DNA of 64,000 nucleotides from Paramecium octaurelia (Eukaryota > Ciliophora > Oligohymenophorea > Peniculida > Parameciidae). The notes under the pieces were generated by a model. The model saw only the letters and a list, made by a program, of their open reading frames with translations. It had not been told where the DNA came from and searched no databases. Made by a program: the position numbers and the translations under genes. Shown one piece after another: positions 48,938 to 61,588 of this stretch. Each line of letters opens with the position of its first letter. The stretch's first letter is position 1. Location: contig CAJJDP010000035.1 of assembly GCA_905182995.1 (NCBI GenBank), forward strand, positions 448,681 through 512,680, read 5' to 3'.

Positions 48938-49477
48938 ATGAATTAGTTTTAATCAATTAGAGAAGGCTATGAATAAATTGGCCATGAATAATATTACCAA
49001 GAATATGGCTCTAATTATAAAAATCCTCATGAAGATAAAATAAAATAGGCCCTTTTGATGGGCTTGGCAAAATGGAAACCTAAACTTATCAAAGTTCTTG
49101 ATTTAGCATGTGGAAGTGGAGAAATCACTCTGATTCTCAAATCTTTGGGAGTCAAAAACATTGTAGCAATTGATCCTTACACTATGGAAGCATTCAAGAA
49201 AAGAACTGGAGAAGAATGTCTACCTATTTCCTTTGAATAAATTGCAGATGGGCAAATCGGAGATCATGAATATTCATTAATCATCTGTAGTTACGCCATG
49301 CATTTGGCTGATGACTCCTTATTGCCAGGATTATGCATGTAATTGGCCATGATTTCTAAACATATGATCATATTGTCTCCTCATAAGAGGCCAGTCATTA
49401 AATGGGGATGGAATCAAGTCGATGAAATTATCAAGGATAAGACTCATGCTCGTTTTTACACTTCAACATATTTATGA
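48938..49477 (+). CDS. class I SAM-dependent methyltransferase
   Basis: 179 aa, no intron. The SAM-binding motif I reads VLDLACGSGEITL, followed by the acidic end of strand 2 (IVAIDPYT) and motif IV-like SLIICSYAMHLA. The N-terminus (YEQIGHEQYYQEYGSNYKNP) resembles short stand-alone methyltransferases. The substrate is unknown; a small molecule or a peptide is possible. The C-terminus (SPHKRPVIKWGWNQVDEI) completes the Rossmann fold. It is divergent from cystathionine beta-synthase with nine bases between starts; whether the two functions are linked is not known. Confidence 0.85.
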
Positions 49478-49910
49478 TTCCATATTATCATTTTCTTAGT
49501 AAAAAATACCATTTAAATTTATGTGTTCTTGCCTTTAAAATTGGCATTATTAGAATTTAAGTATTTTTAGTCTTCTCAAAGTGAATGCTATAATTTTAAA
49601 CATATTTCTACAACATTACATTGCTTTCTGAAATTGAGACAAAAATATTAATTTTTTTATCTGGTTTCAGAATTCTATAGCCACAAAATCAACAATATAA
49701 GAATCAATATTAAAACTTTTTTGTTCTTATATAAAAATTAGTTTTATATATTAATATTATTCATGTAAATCTTCAAGTCAGATTGATGTTTGTATAAATA
49801 AATCAAGCAACAAGACTTGGATGGCTTTTTGAAAATAAGATGTTATTATAACATTGGAATTTTTAGTTTTAGAGTCTTTTAAATTCTTGAAAATTCCTAA
49901 TATTATTATA
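49478..49910. other. intergenic, AT-rich
   Basis: AT-rich sequence between two plus-strand genes; nothing identified. Confidence 0.5.
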
Positions 49911-51145
49911 ATGTCAAATTAAGAGATCAATGAGCTTCCCCCTCTCAAAATCAATGTGCCATCTTTCCTTTTAAAAACATACGAGATACTAGAAGTAATA
50001 ATTTCATTAGATTTCGAGAATTCAACGCTATCACACATTATTGGGTGGAATCAAGAAGGCAATGCATTCATCGTTTTCAATACCAATGAATTGGCATCCA
50101 AAGTACTTGCCAATTACTTTAAACACAAAAACTACCCAAGTTTTCTGAGGTTGTAGTGCTTTTTACATTAGATAGTTGAACATGTACAATTTTAAGAAGA
50201 CCAAAAACTAATATGGGCAAAGTGAATTCAGACATAAATGGTTTAGACGAGGACTCAAGTATGAAATCAGAATAATTCTGTTTTTAGAAGTATGCTCCAA
50301 TACATTCGTAGAAGAAACTAAGAGGAGTCAGAACAAAAAATAGAAACTAAAGACAATAATTAGGAACTAGAAAACTACAAAAGAGAACACGAAGAGATGA
50401 GACAAATAGTGAGAGACATTTAAAATACATAAACTAAAATGCAAGCTGACTTTACAGCTTCTGCTGAATCTAATGCCACTGTTAGCCGTTCAAATCACTC
50501 CATTATATAAGTAATCAGATCATCCCTAACTAAGTGTATAAATTAAATGCAACAGCAGTTCAATAAAAAATTTGATACGATTTCCATTCTTCTAGCAAAA
50601 ATTGTGTCCAATCTCCCTCAAATTTGTATTCAATTTAATTGATCTAACAATTATAGCACTTTAGATAGGAGATATTCTCAAAAATTCTTATGAAGAGCAC
50701 TCTCCTGGCAGATCTGAATCTAATTATATAGTACCATACAACGAAAACAATCAATATAATTCAATCGGATCGCCCTATTCACATTATCAATATAACAGTC
50801 CAATCCATTATCTTTTTTCAAGGCAGAATTAATGTAAAAACACTAAATATGCAATAAGAGTTCTCAGAATTTTGTTTCTAGTTTGATCCCAATGTTTTTT
50901 CATACAACCGTCAACATTAGCAATAACAATTAGCATTGCCTGCTCCCAATATCAATTCCTATTTACGTAACAAATGAAACCTAATCCTAATATAGCCAGC
51001 AATAACTACTCTTTGTAATCAAGTTTGTAGAACTCCCCCTATAGAATAGCCAGTCCATCTCACACATCCACAACCGATTCTAAAGATCCAGATAAAGTAT
51101 TTCTAAATTTACCTTAAATAGTTCAGTCTCTATTAGCCAGCATGA
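49911..51145 (+). CDS. heat shock factor (HSF) family transcription factor
   Basis: Six introns of 22-31 nt give a codon-exact frame of about 357 aa. The DNA-binding domain reads PSFLLKTYEILE, HIIGWNQEGNAFIVFNTNEL, ANYFKHKNYPSFLRQLNMYN and FRHKWFRRGLKSMLQYIRRR, which is the full HSF winged helix including the recognition helix. An insertion VIISLDFE stands after TYEILE; it could instead be a further 24-nt intron, because it is in frame either way. A short coiled-coil segment (ELENYKREHEEMRQIVRDI) serves as an oligomerisation region, followed by a Ser/Asn/Gln-rich tail. The C-terminus is uncertain: I favour an intron near 51100 and a stop at 51143. Confidence 0.88.
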
Positions 51146-51479
51146 AAAAGGTTATTGTGCTTATGAATATTTAATTATTTAATAAACTAAATCATTAACC
51201 TTTTGTACTAAAAGGCGATTCTCAATTTAAGATTATTCTTAAAAAAGTCTCATCACATTACTAAATATTCGATGTCTTTGGTATCCCTTTAATTGAAATG
51301 CTCGAATAGAGTCTTCAAAAAATCTTGAATCTAATAAAATTAAATGAGTTTCTAATTTTAGAATATAATATTATTTGGATTTACTAAATTGAGAATCTTA
51401 CATGTCAAATATCTTGAGGAATAAGTATATATATATCACATTAGTGATTATATTATTCACTTCTAAAATTAAATTAAAA
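51146..51479. other. intergenic, open but protein-unlike
   Basis: If the last HSF intron is not spliced, a frame stays open to about 51411, but the peptide is Ile/Leu/Asn-rich without character. I treat it as non-coding. Confidence 0.4.
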
Positions 51480-52082
51480 ATGAATCAAATTTCCCACAAC
51501 ATCCTGGTTCAAAAATTAATCGATTATAAGCTAAGGTATTTGAAATTTATAACTGATTCGCAGAAAAAACAAAAACAAGAGAAAGTCGAGTCCTTAGTTT
51601 TCACCTCCCAAGATGCCGATTTCTTAGAGATAGACATCATTTTCCAATGGTCATGCCTATTCCGTTCATTAAAAATTGAAATCAATTCAAAGTGAAGAGA
51701 AAGTATTCATTCCTCAGGCTATACCACAGTCCCTGATCTGCTCGAACTATTAAGTCAAATGTTCCAAATCATATAATCATATGAACAATAGGCAAGCCAT
51801 CTCTGGTCCAAAAATCTTGAGATGTTAAAGCAAATCAAGATTCCTATCCTCCAAGAAAACGAAGATTTGAAACAGACTCTGGAAACCTTAAAATAAAATG
51901 ATATTCAAAATAGTGTGTATGGATAATTGAAGGAGTACGATTAAGTCTAAAAGCCAAAGCCTAAGCTCATTGATTTAAAACACATTAACAGAGATTCAAA
52001 CTTTTAAGAGGAATTCTTGTCCAAAGTAAATGAATTCAGTCTCTCCTGGCGACAAGAAGTACAATAGCTTAAATAAATATGA
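51480..52082 (+). CDS. unknown helical protein
   Basis: From ATG 51480 a basic helical segment (HNILVQKLIDYKLRYLKFIT) leads to an in-frame TGA at about 51693. The same frame then continues well (SGYTTVPDLLELLSQMFQII, then EQQASHLWSKNLEMLKQIK) to a TGA at 52080-52082. An intron whose edges I could not fix, or a base error, must remove the inner stop. The product would be about 190-200 aa, coiled-coil-like, without known domain. Confidence 0.45.
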
Positions 52083-52559
52083 AAATATTAAATATCTAAT
52101 TATATTTACAATATCTAGAATATAATGCGATTTGTATTTATTTGTAATTTGATTAGCTTATATTTGTTCTTCTTGATTTTTATAATATTTGATTTTTAAA
52201 TTGGGTTGTGCATAATTAAACAAATTTCACAACTAAATTTAATTTTGAAAACACAAATAATAATAGCAGTAGATAATGATTATTTGTATGCTCTTTTTAT
52301 ATTTAACTCACATAAATGGTAGCCTCTTAATAAAATCCTTGAAATCAATATGATATTCAGGAAATTGAGGGATTTAGATAAACATTCCATTCTCCACATA
52401 CGGGTTTCCTATCATCGTAGAGAATTTATTCCCTTATCTCTACTTATGACGAGGATCAGATTTGCATCTCACATACACCTTCTTACCTTTCCTTTAGAAA
52501 TAACAATGTTCACACATCTTTTTCAAAGCACTTTTCACTTTCATTATTTAATTATATTA
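52083..52559. other. intergenic, with an upstream in-frame ATG
   Basis: An ATG at 52350 is in frame with the next gene but would add a long basic, non-signal peptide. The ATG at 52560 gives a proper signal peptide and is preferred. Confidence 0.45.
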
Positions 52560-54287
52560 ATGATTCTTTTATTTTCATTGATACCAACATTGTATTGCTT
52601 TTATTCCAAGGGTATTGTTGATCAAGATCTCGATCATATCATGAACGAGTTGATAAATGGTTCATTACCTTAAGGTAGGTTATCAATAAAAGATGTGGAA
52701 AATTTATTTGCAGAACTTGAAAACACAACTAACCTTGTTCACTCTTAATCAATTGGATAATCCTATCTTAATAAAACCATTAATTCTTATTCATTATGCT
52801 CTAATTTTACCAAAGAAAAACCAAAGATGCTCATAACAAGTTTGCATCATTCTAGAGAAGTAGCTAGTTTGTAGATGAATATATACTTGTTTCTCTATAT
52901 TTTATGGGAAGTAGACCATGAAAAGAATCCCTATTATATTAATATGATTACTCATAATTGCATTATGTACTTTTTTTTTAGTTACAACTAGGATTGTCCC
53001 ATTTGTCAATATTGATGGGTACAATGAAATTGAATCTGAATTGAATAAGCATGTGTACTAACCATAAACTAGAAAAAATCTCAATCGAACTATCAATTGT
53101 TATTAATAGGGCGAATTAGCTGGAATAGATTTAAACAGAAACTATGGATATCATTTTGCCTACGATAATATAGGTAGTTCTAATGATCCTTGTGATGAGA
53201 CCTATAGAGGAAGTGCAGCATTTTCTGAAAAAGAAACCTAAGCCATCAAGAATGTTGTCGAAAATTATAATATTAAAATGGCCATGAATTTGCATTGCTT
53301 TGGAAATTTATGGGTCATACCTTACAGTTATGATAGTGAAGACTTAGATAAAGATGGAGCTCCATATTTGATTTATGAAGATTTTAAGCAAAACGGAGAA
53401 TTTTAAGGGAGGTACAAAATAGGTCATGCAATTGAATTAGTCTAATATACTGCAAATGGAGAAGCTGCCGATTGGATGCTTTCCTAAGGTATAAATTTTA
53501 ACCTTATCTATTTTAGGGGTTATTGCAATAAGTCCAGAATTAGGAGAATAAGCTTACTCTAATTTTTTTTAAAACTTTTATCCTGATAAAGATTAAACGA
53601 TCAAATTATTCAATACTGAATTTCCTCCTTTAATTCACTTTATTAAGTACTTGCCTTTTCAACCTTTAATCAAAAATGTATATCAGTATAACTTTGATGA
53701 TATTGAGAGATTTAAAAAAGAATTATCTTCAAATCAATATATTGTTGAAATTTAATGTATCAATCATGGTGTATCCAACGGTGCTAATTAATATTTTGTT
53801 GTTTCTAATACTGTTTAACTTGTTGAAGCATATTCCATGGATATTAAATATCAAGAGGAGTTTGACAGGGAACACATTGATACGAGTAAATTAAGTATCT
53901 TAGAATTTTCTAACAACACCTTTTCCAATAATTAGTTCAAACCTCGAAGTTAAATAGTTTATTTTTTAATTTTACAGGAATCTAATCTTGGAAATGAAGT
54001 GAAATTCTATTTTGATTTGCACGGAGAAGACAATTAAAATAGTAATTATAAAATATATTTTAGCTTTGATTCTCAAAGATCTTCAATAAGAGTAAAACCA
54101 ATTAAGAGTCATCCAGTATTAGAAACTTTATAATTTATTATACATAGGGGTTTTAATTGTCTTTATAATTGCGATTTGGATTATTCTCTAGCGTATATCT
54201 AAGAGAGCAGATAACGATAAAAAATTAAACATTACAGAATTAATTGAATAAAAACCTGAACAAATTGAATTGAATGTTTAGATATGA
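52560..54287 (+). CDS. M14 zinc carboxypeptidase, membrane-anchored
   Basis: Signal peptide MILLFSLIPTLYC at the chosen start. The zinc motif appears as HHSRE (first His and Glu), followed after a 25-nt intron (52967-52991) by IVPFVNIDGYNE and GIDLNRNYGYHF, whose NR pair binds the substrate carboxylate. The third ligand is in MAMNLHCFGNLWVIPYSY, and the catalytic Glu in ISPELGEQAYSNFF after a 28-nt intron near 53490. This order is the A/B-type M14 carboxypeptidase. A beta-rich domain follows, then one membrane helix (LYIGVLIVFIIAIWIIL) and a cytosolic tail. The last join is off by one base near 54110-54130, so the exact C-terminus is open. It trims C-terminal residues of peptides outside the cell or in vacuoles. 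Confidence 0.82.
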
Positions 54288-54299
54288 TTAAGTAATATC

Positions 54300-55341
54300 T
54301 CAGTAATTCCCTTCCAATATATATTCGTATAATCTATTGATTTTTGATTAATTTTTAATTTCCTACTTCCCCTATGTATGTGCTCGATTTCCTTTTGAGG
54401 ATTTCAAGTGTTATTTAGTTTTCATTTTCTCAGTACTTTGCGATCTCACTTTTTTATTTTATAACTCTATTTTAACATATTTATTTACTTTCTTCTGCAT
54501 TTATTAGAGAAAAATAACAATGCTTAATTGGTAATTATGATAAATTAACGTTAGTTTGAAATTCTATAGGCTAAATTTATTTAGAGCTGTCTTTTTTCTC
54601 AGGATGGTATTCTTATATTCTACTGACATTAATTCGATATTGTTCTTCACTATGAACCTATTCTTGGAAGTTTTATTATTATGTAATTTTTTGGTCTTGC
54701 TGTTAAACTATTTATTATTTTTAGGTTTTTTTAATCAAAGAGGATATGGGCATCAATATTGATGGATCAGATGATCGTTTCTGAATTAGGATATTATGGG
54801 CTAAAATTGATTTTGATTATTGATTTGAATTGTTGGTTAAAATAGATTTATTCTAAACTGGCCTTCCTGCTTTTTTTTCTGTATCTCTTTAATTATATAA
54901 TCTTGATTTAGAGATGTCTTATACCTATCATATACAGATTCTTATCTAATTCTTTAACTGCTCATTCCAGATTTTTCTTACTGTTTCTATTGAGAACTTG
55001 TAATGTTTTCCTTATCTCTGTATTTCATAACATTATCTCTCTTGATATTTAGTTTAATGTCAAAATTCTCTAGCTTTGGAACGAGAACCTAAATTAAATA
55101 ATTTTAATTACTTTTTAAGATTAATAGGTTGACAGAGTTGTTTATTTTGCTTCATTTGTCTTGAATTATTGATATTTCTTCATTAAGTCTTATCTTGACT
55201 ATTTTATATCATCCCATTTATTAGAATCGTTTACATGTTGAATAGATTCAAAATTGCCCAATGAACTGAAACATTATTAGGAGCTTTATTTCTTGTCATA
55301 GAATCAAAATTTACACTTAAAACATAAAAGTCTTTTGCCAT
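54300..55341 (-). CDS. unknown glutamine-rich polar protein
   Basis: A chain of open segments on the minus strand: a start region around 55341 (MAKDFYVLSVNF), DSNKWDDIKQSRQDLMKKYQ, a clear 23-nt GTA..TAG intron, VLVPKLENFDIKLNIKRD, RIRQESVYDRYKTSLNQDYI, a Gln-rich section (QIVQQQDQKITQQQ) and a basic end. The frame changes twice (near 55200 and 54800) in ways I could not resolve into introns. The 3' end at 54300 is 12 bp from the stop of the carboxypeptidase gene. No known domain. Coding status rests on the long polar segments and the intron. Confidence 0.4.
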
Positions 55342-55828
55342 TTATTCGTTGAAAATTAGAAAAACAATTATAAAATATTTAACAACTATATAAATATTAA
55401 TTTTTATTATAAACTATAAACCTCTAGGTGAGATTTCACCTATGTGGAAGTATTCAAACAATAGTTTTCATGTTTTACTTTCCTATGAAAGCATTTATTG
55501 TAATTGATTTTCTGTTAAATTATTTATTTTTGGTATAAGAAAAGTTAATTGGAACAAAGTATTTTTGGATAGTATACGGTACTAGGATGAAATGTTATTT
55601 CATTAAATATCCTCTATATATTGAGATTTAAATATAGAATTATGATCATATATAGCATATATAATAAAGTTATTAATCTAGTTCTCAAGAATCCATCAAA
55701 AGTGCGTCAATTAAGTAACAAATAACTAGATCTTTCTATACAATCTTATTAGTTATTCATGAATATCAATTTGAATCATATTATTTTACGTGCTTTTGAT
55801 TATAAGTATTAAATTTATAAAAATTTAT
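55342..55828. other. intergenic, AT-rich
   Basis: Nothing identified on either strand. It is flanked by divergent genes and should hold their promoters. Confidence 0.5.
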
Positions 55829-56589
55829 ATGTTAAACATTAGTGATTTGAAAACTGATTTGCAACAAAAATTTTAGGCTGTTGACAGTATTGAAGTACCT
55901 CAAAAATATATTTCAGATCTTCATAAGACAATTAAAACTCTAACTAAATTGTTAAAAATTAGAATAAGAACTGATATGCCACAATTAAGCATTAATCAAT
56001 TTAAAGACACCATGACAGAATTAATAAAAATCTCAAAATAAATGGCTGAATAAATATTGCATAAATAAACATAATCATTGCAAGAAACATAAAGGTAAAA
56101 CGATTTGGAGAAGAGACTTTTGTTTTTGGAGGAAAATGTCGGAAGCTAATTGAAAGAACTCACTTAAGTAATAATTAAAATAATTATAAGCAAAATATTG
56201 ATTTGTAAAACTAACTTGATTCTATGTTAAGAATAAAGGAAGAATACGAAAATCAATAATTAAAACTCAAGGAAATTGAATTATAAAATAAATAGTTAAA
56301 ACATGATAAAGACTAATTAAAATCCTAAAATAGCAATTTACAAAGTTTGATTAGATAACTAAAAGAAGAAAAAGGCAGTAAAATTGAAAAGAAACTAAAG
56401 ACTCTAAAGGATGAGGTTTCTCATGTTAGTTAGGATTATTAAAAAAAATTGGAAGAAAGAGATACATATATTGAAAGATTAGAAAAAGAGCTTTAGATTG
56501 TAAAATCCGAATTAGAAATGAGCGAAGATTATAAAATGCTCACTTAATCATCAAAGAAATTATCAAAATCTCCAGAACAATAATTTTGA
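55829..56589 (+). CDS. unknown coiled-coil protein, 245 aa
   Basis: One 23-nt intron ending AAG, near 56167, restores a continuous coiled coil: LRIKEEYENQQLKLKEIELQ, then KHDKDQLKSQNSNLQSLIRQ and KIEKKLKTLKDEVSHVSQ. The N-terminal 90 residues are less regular (LKTDLQQKFQAVDSIEVPQK). No membrane segment or known domain. Probably cytoskeletal; composition is the only basis. Confidence 0.7.
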
Positions 56590-56831
56590 TTAATAATTAA
56601 TAAGTATTTTTAATAATTATTATATTAATTTAATTAAGTGATTTAGAAGTATTTAAAGAATGCAATAAAATTTTGATAACAGATTATTGAATAAATTATT
56701 ATTATTACTAGCATAAAATACTAATACTTAATTTAATGAAGAATGTATAATTTACTATTTTCTAAGTAAATTATATGATGATTTAAATAAGACTTACAAT
56801 AAGAAGTTTAAAATGATAACAAATTAATTTT

Positions 56832-58060
56832 TCACAACTGCTTTACCTAATTAAAATTAGTGCTCCTGATTTATGAATTATTTTCATGCAAATTTTTATA
56901 ATCAAGCATATTCGAAAATAAACTTGCTGTAAATAATGCTGACTAATTCATTTTTTTATACATTGATTCTACTTCTCTTTTAGATTTATTCATTAAAATT
57001 GATCTAGCACTAGAAGATGTTTTTAACTAATTTTTCATAATATTATAGTACTGGCATTTATGACTCTGAAGCATTGTTAACATTGTTGAACTTCTTGTCA
57101 CTTAAATATGTATTTAACTATCGAGAAGTATCATTACTATCATCTTATACTAATATAGGATCTTATTTTGATAATTCACTATTAGGAGATCCAAAAAGAT
57201 TTGGTTTTTTCTAGCATTTTTATATCTTCCCTTAAGTTTTCTAGAGAACATTATTCTGTTGTGTTAATTTAGCAATGAGTTGGTCCTTCTCGAATAATTA
57301 GGTTTAATATTTTTTAATTTCTGCTTATTAATATAATAGTCTTTTAGAACAAATACAATTCTTCTCGCAATTCTGTAGTGAAGTACTAGAAATACCTTAA
57401 CCTGGTTAAGTCTAATCTGCTTCGTTTAAAAAATTATCAAAGGACAGCCTCGAACTACCTTTCCTTTCACAACTCAATGGATTATTCATCAAAGCTTCGA
57501 TTTGATCCTTCAATTATTTATTCTCAGTTTATAATTTTACTATAGTGTCTTTAAACTATTTTAATATAGAAGTACTACTTTAACAGATGCTAATTTCAAT
57601 TAAGTATTTTCATTCTGAAATAACGTATTAATTTCTTATTATTGTTTTATATCAAATTAGTTAAATTCGTTTTTTTCAGCATGTTCCTTAATTTATTTTT
57701 GGGCATTTTTTTTATCATCTTCAACCTTAGCAAAAACTGCTTTCAGTTCTTCATATTTTTGTTATTGTGAAAAAAGTGCATTAGCTAATTACTCATTACT
57801 AAGTTCCTTTATTTTAATTTGTCTCTGTAAATCTATTATCTATTATTATAAGGTTTCTGTTGTAACAAGGACATTAGAATGAAATATCTAATCTTTAGAA
57901 TCTAACTTTGGTATTACTTTCTTATATTGATAGTCATCATAAACACTAACTAAAAATTAAAATTAATATTACAATTCTATCCAGATTTATTGGGGCAAGA
58001 ATTATTTATGATGGATTATTTATCAAAATGAAAATTTTGTGTACCATTTTTTGGATGCAT
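56832..58060 (-). CDS. unknown coiled-coil protein, 385 aa
   Basis: Three introns of 23, 23 and 25 nt make a codon-exact frame. The N-terminus is polar (MHPKNGTQNFHFDKQ), then a long coiled coil (TETLQQQIIDLQRQIKIKEL, then EELKAVFAKVEDDKKNAQKQ), a cysteine cluster CEKNCICSKR, and a Ser/Asn-rich C-terminus ending in SALFTASLFSNMLDYKNLHE. The last intron (GTACTA..TAG) is certain because it joins two protein-like frames. No named domain. It converges with the coiled-coil gene at 55.8 kb, with about 240 bp between the stops. Confidence 0.7.
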
Positions 58061-58307
58061 TTCTAGTTTATAGTTAATTTAATATTTTGATTAAAAAAGT
58101 TCCAAAAATTGATATTTTAGTTTTTAAATAGTACAACTAGGCAATTAAACATCCTCCCTTCATTGTTTCGTAAATATAATTTTTTTTTCAAAGGGATCTC
58201 CTTTTTTTTTATCTATATTATTCAATCAATTTTCTAAATTAAAAATATTATTTTGTCAAGCATAAATATCTGAAATTCATTCTAAATTATTTAGATATTT
58301 TTATTAA

Positions 58308-59024
58308 ATGAGCAAAGAATAATAGAGTAGAAAGTCGAAAATTTCACAATTAAATACAGAATTTTTTTCCACTTTAACAACATTAGAAGAAGGATTTCAT
58401 ATCAAAGTATTGACTAGAGCAAAAATCAATATTTTGATTTAAAAATATGGTAAATTGAGCTTTTTTATGTAGCTTAATTGGTTGAGTATTATGATTTTCA
58501 CAAAGACCCTATCAAAAACTATTTCCTTGATAAAATTTAGTTTGTGCTGTCTCGACCAGATACAATTAAATCTATGGTTTAGCAAGAAATATCCTAAGAG
58601 GAAGAGGAATAATTATATTACAGTAAGCTGTAAACTCCTAAATAAATGACTGTTTCTAGAACTCCTTCGATTACCGAGTTAATAGATCGCGAAAATGTTC
58701 TAATTGGACTTGAACATAATGAAAACCATTAGAAATCAAGAGGATAACAAATGAACTTGACTTTATAAATTTAGATGCATAGGAAAGAGCAAGAGCCCTC
58801 TTTGGATAAATTAATGTCTGTAATTTTAATTAATAATATAGGATTATAAATCAGAGACTGAAAAAATGGATCATTATATCTAATCAGAAATGAAAATTTA
58901 AGCTGAAGCTGTTTAATTCAAGTTAGAATAAAGAAGGAAGAAATTAGTTAACTAATAACATAGGATATTTAGAACAGAAGCATCTGATGATGAATCAACT
59001 CCTTAACTGCATCATTTTGATTGA
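58308..59024 (+). CDS. unknown polar protein, 223 aa
   Basis: Two introns (23 nt near 58446, 22 nt near 58818) give a codon-exact frame. N-terminal residues 15-90 look folded (LTTLEEGFHIKVLTRAKINI, then VEYYDFHKDPIKNYFLDKIQ, FVLSRPDTIKS), followed by an acidic and Ser/Thr-rich part (EEEEQLYYSKLQTPKQMTVS) and a charged helix. No known family. Confidence 0.6.
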
Positions 59025-60020
59025 AATATATCTACAAATTTCTTATAATTATTAATAATGAATAATCAATAGAAAAATAATTAAGTTACAATATTATTCA
59101 TAGTCAAATTCAATCCAGTAATATTTAAACATAGTATGAAGTTTATAATACATTAATATTGTATCGATATTTATGTATGTTACACCGCAATGAATAGTAT
59201 TAATATATTGTCTATTGTTTTTTAAATGGTTTAGAGTTGTTTCCTGAATTAGATAACTCTAAATTTTTTTAAATTTTAATGAGAGTTAATTTTAACACAA
59301 GCATCTGATTTTTTGATTAATATGTTACTTAAAACATGCATTGTAATTTATTTAAATTGGAAAATTAAAAAAAAATCATTTATAAAATAATCATTTTAAT
59401 TAAAACCTTATAATAAATAAGCTTATAATTTACTTTAACTTTATTGTTTTTAGTTAGAAAGTGTAATTTCTCAAGATGTAAAAAAGCTTTTTAAAATAAT
59501 CTTATTTTTTCATTTATAATACATCAGAAAACAATTTTATTTTCTCATCAATATTGTAGAATTGCTCCTATGTTTACTCAAAATATTTTGGAAACAAAAT
59601 TAAGAATGTAAATTGTACCTCAGATAATTACTTGTAATAATGTTTTTAGAGCATATCATATTTATGGAGCAATTTACAAAAATGATTGAAAAGCTTTGGT
59701 TACTTTTTTCCGTTAATAGAATTCATTTTATGATACAAGCATTCGAATTTTTTTCTCCTAATTATTCATATTAGATATATTAATACTAAGACATAACAAT
59801 TTATTTAATTTTAATAATATATTAAAACTGTTACAATATTTCAGAATTCTTTTCAACATTGAAAATGTTTATATCTTGGTTATAACCTTGAGTTTGAAAG
59901 AGTTTTCATTTTCAATAATTTTTTCATCCTATCCTAAATTGAGCAGACTTATTATTATTGTATTATTCATTAAAATTATTATATTGAGTAATTCTTTATA
60001 ATTCATTAATATAAATTACA
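59025..60020. other. intergenic, AT-rich, about 1 kb
   Basis: The longest gene-free stretch outside the accessory region. Extremely AT-rich with many short T and A runs. No open frame of protein character, tRNA or repeat found. Confidence 0.5.
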
Positions 60021-61095
60021 ATGTACCCAAAACAAAGAGTATCAACAAGACCAATTACTTCCAATCCAGTTTTAAGTAAGTTTTATTATAAATAAGGGAA
60101 AGAGAGTTAATTCGTTGAATTAAAAGGGCTTAATTCAAGACATCAATAAATCTGTTTAATTGGATGTATGAATTTTTGATATATATCAAGATTGAAAAAA
60201 CAAAACTAGAAATGCTATTCTTGGTTGACGTGGAAAGGAAAAAAACAGAAACAAATAAACAAATAATCCATCAAGCATTTCTAGAATCTCAAGACCTACT
60301 AAATGAAGCAAATAATAAAAAGCTAGCAATAATATAATAATAAAATGAAGGCACATTATAACAAATAATACAAAACCATCAATAAGAAATAATAAAATTG
60401 CATAAATATTATGAGCAATAGATTGAAAAGATCAAGTAATAGTACGCATCAAAGGAGGAAGAAGAAAAATTTAATTATTAAAATAGCTTATAGTAGTTAA
60501 AGATATAGATTTAGACTAATTTTGAGTATCAGCTTGAACAATATAGATAATAATTTTTAAGAGAAAGAAATGAAATCAATGAAAGGCACACTTGGGATGT
60601 TTAGAGAATAAAAGAAAAAAATGACCAATAAATAAAGTATGAATTTACAATATCTGAAGAATTGTCTTTGATAGACTAAGTAGAGAATACGACACAAAAA
60701 TGAATGATTAACTTTACTAATTAACAAGTAGTTATGAAGGCAAAATTGATCAACTAAAACAATAAATTACTCACATTGAATAATAAAGGTAAATTTTAGA
60801 TGATCAACTTCGAATAATACAAAAATAAAATAGTGATAAATTAGGAAAATAAGAAACGACATATTCTAATGCTTCAGTTTAAACTACAATCCTTTTGAAA
60901 GATTAAGATATTTAAACTGAATAATATATTCACATAATTGAACCTTTATATTGCACTAATTATGAAGAGATCATAACAAAGAACAACTAACTGAAATAAT
61001 TGAATTTTGATTTAACATCTTAGAATTCAGAATTAAAGGCCAATATTCAATTTTTAGAATAATTAGTGAATAAATACTAAAATTTATTTGATTGA
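60021..61095 (+). CDS. unknown long coiled-coil protein
   Basis: From ATG 60021 to TGA 61093-61095. A 23-nt intron ending AAG near 60630 joins two strong coiled-coil segments (YQLEQYRQQFLRERNEINER before it, RLSREYDTKMNDQLYQLTSS after it). The 5' part is less sure: a 44-nt intron near 60165 is needed to keep the frame, with an optional 21-nt one near 60074. The rest is nearly all heptad-like, ending in ELKANIQFLEQLVNKYQNLF. About 330 aa, no known domain. Confidence 0.6.
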
Positions 61096-61351
61096 AAATT
61101 ATTACATTTACTAAACTTATTATTCTACTTTCTTAATTTCATTTTATATAGATTTTATTAAGCATAGTTAATTTTTTATTATTTAGAATCTTTCACTAAA
61201 CTTGAATTTTTTACAAGCTATTCTGAATTCATTCTTTCTTCTTAAAATAAATTACTAATTAAATAAATTGATTCAAAATATTAAGCTATTGCTACACAAC
61301 ATAATACTAGCTAATTGTTATAAAATTGCTTTTATTTTTAAATTATATTAA

Positions 61352-61440
61352 CATCATCTTATAATAATTGGATTTATTAATATCATCTTATAATGATAGG
61401 ATTTATTAATAAAACTTATAATAATTGGATATATTAACTT
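61352..61440. repeat. imperfect ~30-bp tandem repeat, three units
   Basis: Units built on ATCTTATAATAATTGGATTT are repeated three times with small changes in the intergenic region 61096-61588. The rest of that region shows nothing else. Confidence 0.6.
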
Positions 61441-61588
61441 ATAAGATATCTTATCTGGAATCTTTAGTTTGAAATTAGCATTTAGATTGAATGTATGTTA
61501 CATGGTAAATTCTTAACATAAACTTAAATATCCATATATCTTTTTGATTTCAACCTCAGTGAATTATATATTATTAATATAATTATAT

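Noticed and set aside
54556..54762. Plus-strand hydrophobic frame resembling a membrane protein
   Set aside because: It is the complement of polar Gln/Lys sequence in the minus-strand gene at 54300-55341.
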